Assembly (NCBI GenBank): GCA_026394695.1
Contig: JAPKXT010000070.1
Location: 1 to 8,221 of the forward strand
DNA length: 8,221 nt
Source: Methanoregula sp.
Lineage (GTDB): Archaea; Halobacteriota; Methanomicrobia; Methanomicrobiales; Methanospirillaceae
Direction of reading: 5' to 3'
This document shows positions 5,049-8,221 of this stretch, piece after piece; the stretch's first letter is position 1; every line of letters starts with the position of its first letter. The notes beneath the pieces are model-generated. The model had not been told where the DNA came from. It saw nothing but the letters and a program-made list of their open reading frames with translations, and ran no database searches. The position numbers were made by a program, and so were the translations under genes.

Positions 5049-6041
5049 CTAAACGATCTCCAGATCGCCCAGAAACGCACCGGACTCCTTGACAACTTTT
5101 CCGACAACCCGTGCACCTTTCACCATCTTCTGCACACAGGCAACACTCTTTTCCGGCACTACATAAGCAAATCCCATGCCCATGTTGAAAGTGCGGTACA
5201 TCTCAGTTGCCGTGATGTCCCCGGCTTTCTGTATCCACGAGAAAATCTGCGGAGGCATGATCGGGTTATCGAACCGGAACCCGTACTTGCTGAGCCGGTT
5301 GAAATTGAGAAGTCCTCCACCGGTAACATGGCACATACCATGCACGGTACAGGCTGCTGCAACCTTCAGGCTCTCGTGGTAGATCCGGGTGGGGGTGAGT
5401 AGTTCCTCTCCGAATGTCTTGCCGCTCTTCATCTTCTTATCATAACCGCCATGCTTCTCCACCACGCTGCGGGCGAGCGAAAGACCGTTGCTGTGGACAC
5501 CGGTGGATGAAACACCGATGATCACATCACCCGGCCGGATTTTTTCCCCCGAGATGATCCTGTCCTTCTTCTGCATCCCCACGCAGGTACCGGCGAGGTC
5601 AAGCCCGTTGACCAACCCGCGGAGGGAAGCAGTTTCCCCACCGACGATGTCGATATTCGCCAGCTTCGCACCCTCATTGAGCCCAATGCCGATCTGGGCC
5701 ATCTTCTCGATCGAGAGTTTGTCCGTTGCAATGTAGTCCACAAATGCAATAGGCTCTACATTCATGACGTAAAGATCGTTGACATTCATCGCAACACAAT
5801 CGATTCCCACGGTGCTCCAATCCTCCATCCGGTCAGCAACCAGCATCTTCGTACCGACCCCGTCCGTGGTCAGGGCGAGCGCCCGTTCACCAAAATCTAT
5901 CAGACCGGCAAAATGCCCGACGCTGCCCATCATCGTACAGCTGCCTTTTCTCCGGTAGGTCAGGTTTTTTATCAGGGCTTTTATTGCTGATGCCTCGAGA
6001 TCGATGTCTACCCCCGCATCACGGTAGGCTCTATTACTCAT
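5049..6041 (-). CDS. purM: Phosphoribosylformylglycinamidine cyclo-ligase (AIR synthetase)
   Basis: 330 residues. PurM closes formylglycinamidine ribonucleotide to aminoimidazole ribonucleotide with ATP, step 5 of purine synthesis. The PurM/ThiL-fold signatures are in order: GSVGHFAGLIDFGERALALT and TTDGVGTKM (39-66), GIDCVAMNVNDLYV (79-92), DIVGGETASLRG (131-142), GDVIIGVSSTGVHSNGLSL (171-189) and the late CHVTGGGLLNFNRL (237-250). The frame is open further upstream to an ATG at 6098, but those 19 residues lie inside aspartate kinase. The ATG at 6041 gives the family N-terminus (MSNRAYRDAGVDID) and follows GAGGAG on the minus strand (plus 6046-6051) at 4 bases. This start overlaps the aspartate kinase stop by 8 bases, so the two are translationally coupled. 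purF is in a different transcription unit of this window. Confidence 0.95.
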   Translation of the reverse strand: MSNRAYRDAGVDIDLEASAIKALIKNLTYRRKGSCTMMGSVGHFAGLIDFGERALALTTDGVGTKMLVADRMEDWSTVGIDCVAMNVNDLYVMNVEPIAFVDYIATDKLSIEKMAQIGIGLNEGAKLANIDIVGGETASLRGLVNGLDLAGTCVGMQKKDRIISGEKIRPGDVIIGVSSTGVHSNGLSLARSVVEKHGGYDKKMKSGKTFGEELLTPTRIYHESLKVAAACTVHGMCHVTGGGLLNFNRLSKYGFRFDNPIMPPQIFSWIQKAGDITATEMYRTFNMGMGFAYVVPEKSVACVQKMVKGARVVGKVVKESGAFLGDLEIV

Positions 6042-7434
6042 CGCACTCCTCTGATAACCTGAATTCGTCATGGAGCACTCGAACAGCCCGGGGGCCATCC
6101 TGCTGGTTCACTACAAATGAGATATTCGCTTCAGATGATCCCTGCGAGATCATCATTACATTGACACCTGCTTTCCCGAGAGATGTGAAGATCCTGCCTC
6201 CTGTTCCCGGAGCTCCCGCCATACCCGCACCAACAACAGCAACTGCGCAAACATCGTGGTTGTGGGTAACTTCACGAACGATACCCTGTTTTACCAGATC
6301 GGTCAGTGCATGCACTGCAGCATTGAGATGGACCTCATCAACAATAAGCGAAATGTTTGCTTCAGATGATCCCTGCGAGATCATCATCACGTTCACCTCA
6401 TGATCCGCGAGGATGGAAAAAATTGCTTTTGCTACTCCCGGTCTCCCGATCATCTGGGCACCATTGATATTTATCGCAGCGACTTTGTCAATATAGGTCA
6501 GGGCTTTAACCACCCGGTTATCCCGTTGTCCATTCCGTACAATCACCGTTCCGGGATGAGAGGGATTAAAAGTGTTTTTTACCCGCACAAGGATATTCTT
6601 CCGCATTGCAGGTTCGATGGAACGCGGGTGCATCACTTTTGCACCGAAGTAGGAGAGTTCCATCACTTCAATGTAGGACAGGGAAGACATGACCCGTGCA
6701 TCGTTGATTACCCTCGGATCGCAGGTCATAATTCCATCCACATCGGTCCATATCCAAATCTCATCTGCGTCTATACCGGCACCAATGATCGACGCGGAGT
6801 AATCCGAACCGCTCCTGCCGAGGGTTGTGATGATCCCGTTTCTGGTGCAGCCCATGAACCCCATGATCACCGGAATTTCATTTCCCAGAAGTGGTTCCAA
6901 CCGTTTTTTTATCCGTTCATCACTTTCCGGAAGTGCGGTGGATTCACCATGTTGGGGCGTGGTGAGGATGCCGGCATCGCACCCGTCCAGTACGGTTGAT
7001 GGGATACCGCGCTGACGGATAGCTGCACTCAGGATTGGGGCAAGCAGCCGTTCCCCAAATGAGATGATATAATCCTTCGAACGGGGAGTGAGCTCCCGCA
7101 GATTATAGACGGCAAAGAGAATGTTCTGGAGACTGATAAGCCGCTCCTCGATCACCGCTCCCGTTTCTGCAACAAAATCGGGTGCAGCTCCTTCGAGGGT
7201 GGTAATGTGCCTTTTTCCCAGTGCCTGGATCAGGGGTGCAATGGCACTGTCATCTTTTGCTGTCGGGAGTTTTCCGATAATTTCAATGATCTGGTCGGTC
7301 ACGCCACGCTGTGCAGATACGACGACTGCCAGTTCATCTCCGGCTTTGTAATGTTTTTCTAAAATATCCACGACCTGTCTGATGCATTGTGCATCGGCGA
7401 CTGAAGTCCCGCCGAATTTCATTAATAATCTCAT
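6034..7434 (-). CDS. lysC: Aspartate kinase with two ACT domains
   Basis: 466 residues. It phosphorylates aspartate, the first step toward lysine, methionine, threonine and isoleucine. The amino acid kinase domain begins MRLLMKFGGTSVADA, with KFGGTS at 6-11, SFGERL at 125-130, TLGRSGSDYSA at 204-214 and WTDVDGIMTCDPR at 229-241. Two regulatory ACT domains follow, about 317-385 and 394-460, and each contains the identical 16 residues VNVMMISQGSSEANIS (347-362 and 424-439). ACT domains of this enzyme usually bind the end-product inhibitor (lysine or threonine), so feedback control is expected; which effector binds is not visible. The frame is open to 7641, but that extension runs antisense into the flavoprotein gene. 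The ATG at 7434 is preceded by GTGAGAG on the minus strand. A second ATG at 7422 (MKFGGTS) is possible. It is the first gene of a unit with purM. Confidence 0.95.
   Translation of the reverse strand: MRLLMKFGGTSVADAQCIRQVVDILEKHYKAGDELAVVVSAQRGVTDQIIEIIGKLPTAKDDSAIAPLIQALGKRHITTLEGAAPDFVAETGAVIEERLISLQNILFAVYNLRELTPRSKDYIISFGERLLAPILSAAIRQRGIPSTVLDGCDAGILTTPQHGESTALPESDERIKKRLEPLLGNEIPVIMGFMGCTRNGIITTLGRSGSDYSASIIGAGIDADEIWIWTDVDGIMTCDPRVINDARVMSSLSYIEVMELSYFGAKVMHPRSIEPAMRKNILVRVKNTFNPSHPGTVIVRNGQRDNRVVKALTYIDKVAAININGAQMIGRPGVAKAIFSILADHEVNVMMISQGSSEANISLIVDEVHLNAAVHALTDLVKQGIVREVTHNHDVCAVAVVGAGMAGAPGTGGRIFTSLGKAGVNVMMISQGSSEANISFVVNQQDGPRAVRVLHDEFRLSEECDE
6128..6156. repeat. 29-base direct repeat, copy 1, in the second ACT domain
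   Basis: Identical over 29 bases to 6359-6387. It encodes, on the minus strand, MMISQGSSEA of the second ACT domain of aspartate kinase. The identity includes all synonymous sites in the stretch. Confidence 0.9.
6359..6387. repeat. 29-base direct repeat, copy 2, in the first ACT domain
   Basis: Perfect match to 6128-6156, offset by 231 bases (77 codons), which is the distance between equivalent residues of the two ACT domains. Confidence 0.9.
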
Positions 7435-7457
7435 TTCTCTCTCACTTTGGCTGTGCC

Positions 7458-7470
7458 ATTTATTTATGTA
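7458..7470. promoter_or_regulatory. AT-rich core of a divergent promoter (aspartate kinase / flavoprotein)
   Basis: Only 61 bases separate the two divergent starts (7434 minus, 7496 plus). The single AT block ATTTATTTATGTA is roughly 25-30 bases from both starts, so it could supply TATA boxes for both directions. A second weak box, ACTATAC at 7471-7477, may serve one direction. Overlapping initiation complexes would compete. Confidence 0.4.
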
Positions 7471-7495
7471 ACTATACGATCCACAAAATAATAAG

Positions 7496-8221
7496 ATGCT
7501 TGCAGATGAGGTGGTGGATTGCCATGTGCTGGTGATCGGGAGCGGTGGTGCTGGTGTAAGGGCCACCATAGAGGCATCGCAGTATGACGATACGGCGCTC
7601 ATTTCAAAGACCCTCGTAGGTAAAGGGGGTTGCACCACCATGGCGGAAGGTGGCTATAACGCTGTCCTGCGTGACGATGACTCGTGCGGGGTTCACTTTG
7701 AAGATACACTCAAAGGTGGTGCGTATCTCAATGATCCCGATCTGGTAAATATTCTCGTTAAGGAAGCTCCATTACGGATGAATGATCTCATAACCTGGGG
7801 TGCGGTATTTGATTTCACCGAGAACGATGAGATTGCCCAGCGCCCGTTTGGAGGCCAGCGGTTCCCGCGGACATGCTATGCTGGTGACAGAACCGGGCAC
7901 GAGATGATGACCACCTTAGTCGAGCGGCTTGATTCATCGAATGTCACCCTGCTACAGGAATATACGGTGATCGACCTGCTTAAAAGCGGTGAATCGGTCA
8001 TCGGTGCAATGGCACTGGATGAGAAAGGAAATCTCGTTTTACTGAAGGCAGACAGTACGATCCTTGCAACCGGTGGCGGGACAAAAGTGTATGACATCTC
8101 CACAAACTCATCGAGCGGTACCGGTGATGGTTTTGCCATTGGCTACCGTGCAGGTGCCGAACTGATCGATATGGAGATGATCCAGTTTCACCCGACCGGT
8201 GCGGTGTTCCCCTACGATGCA
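7496..8221 (+). CDS. tfrA: Fumarate reductase/succinate dehydrogenase flavoprotein subunit, N-terminal part (thiol:fumarate reductase-like)
   Basis: The first 242 codons of a gene that runs off the window. Residues 11-20 are VLVIGSGGAG, the FAD-binding Rossmann loop. MAEGGYNAVL (49-58) matches the AEGG loop that contacts the flavin, and RPFGGQRFPRTCYAGDRTGH matches the active-site region of the family. ILATGGG and the substrate-side motif QFHPTG (230-235, His232) follow. Classical SdhA/FrdA attach FAD through a His in the S-H-T/S-x-A-x-GG region; here that place is Cys46 (GGCTTMAEGG), so FAD is probably non-covalent, as reported for methanogen thiol:fumarate reductase. That enzyme oxidises CoM-SH and CoB-SH with fumarate for biosynthesis. 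The ATG at 7496 has no ribosome binding site but has an AT box about 30 bases upstream. Sister families (L-aspartate oxidase, fumarate reductase) are possible; the missing C-terminus and the absent partner subunit leave the exact type open. Confidence 0.85.
   Translation, partial: MLADEVVDCHVLVIGSGGAGVRATIEASQYDDTALISKTLVGKGGCTTMAEGGYNAVLRDDDSCGVHFEDTLKGGAYLNDPDLVNILVKEAPLRMNDLITWGAVFDFTENDEIAQRPFGGQRFPRTCYAGDRTGHEMMTTLVERLDSSNVTLLQEYTVIDLLKSGESVIGAMALDEKGNLVLLKADSTILATGGGTKVYDISTNSSSGTGDGFAIGYRAGAELIDMEMIQFHPTGAVFPYDA

Noticed and set aside
6042..6098. Upstream ATG for purM
   Set aside because: The added 19 residues are out of keeping with PurM N-termini and lie wholly in the aspartate kinase coding region; the ATG at 6041 has a GAGGAG site.
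6400..6999. 199-codon open frame antisense to aspartate kinase
   Set aside because: It is a shadow of a well-conserved coding frame, and the peptide is not family-like.
7435..7641. N-terminal extension of aspartate kinase to an ATG at 7641
   Set aside because: It crosses the divergent promoter and runs antisense to the flavoprotein gene; the KFGGTS motif must be near the N-terminus.

Overview
This window looks like chromosomal backbone from a methanogenic archaeon, most likely a member of the Methanomicrobiales; the order is an inference, the domain is not. Archaeal markers are ribosomal protein L37e, an Sm-like archaeal protein, archaeal SepF, a ZPR1-type zinc-finger protein, an MCT-1-like PUA protein and an initiator tRNA with the archaeal/eukaryotic A1:U72 pair and no encoded CCA. 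AT-rich TATA-like boxes lie about 25 bases before several starts, and T-runs follow gene ends. The thiol:fumarate-reductase-like flavoprotein at the right edge fits a methanogen. Nearly all sequence is assigned, with no sign of a mobile element, CRISPR array, phage or toxin/defence module.

Layout. 1-211 (+): C-terminal end of a sodium:solute symporter, followed by a T-rich hairpin. 287-610 (+): a pterin-carbinolamine-dehydratase-like protein with altered catalytic residues. 649-1050 (-): thioredoxin. 1165-1239 (+): initiator tRNA-Met. 1290-3098 (-): a compact operon transcribed Sm-like protein, L37e, purF, with gaps of 10-11 bases. 3290-3787 (+): PUA-domain protein. 3910-4814 (+): sepF with a ZPR1-like gene 2 bases behind it, starting at TTG with a strong ribosome binding site. 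5049-7434 (-): aspartate kinase then purM, overlapping by 8 bases. 7496-8221 (+): FAD-binding N-terminal two-thirds or less of a fumarate reductase/succinate dehydrogenase flavoprotein, cut by the window end.

How the genes relate. purF and purM are steps 1 and 5 of de novo purine synthesis but sit in two separate minus-strand units, one with RNA/ribosome genes and the other with the first enzyme of the aspartate family of amino acids. SepF is the membrane anchor of FtsZ; the tight linkage to a ZPR1-like protein suggests co-expression. Thioredoxin and the fumarate reductase subunit belong to thiol redox and central carbon metabolism. Two promoter styles are visible: starts with no Shine-Dalgarno sequence and a TATA box at leaderless distance (sepF, probably the flavoprotein gene), and coupled internal operon genes with good ribosome binding sites (L37e, ZPR1, purM).

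I did not find a convincing new multi-gene system. The best leads are the degenerate dehydratase active site, the Cys in place of the flavin-linking His in the flavoprotein, a sharp base-composition break inside the ZPR1-like gene, a 29-base perfect repeat between the two ACT domains of aspartate kinase, and the sepF-ZPR1 pairing.
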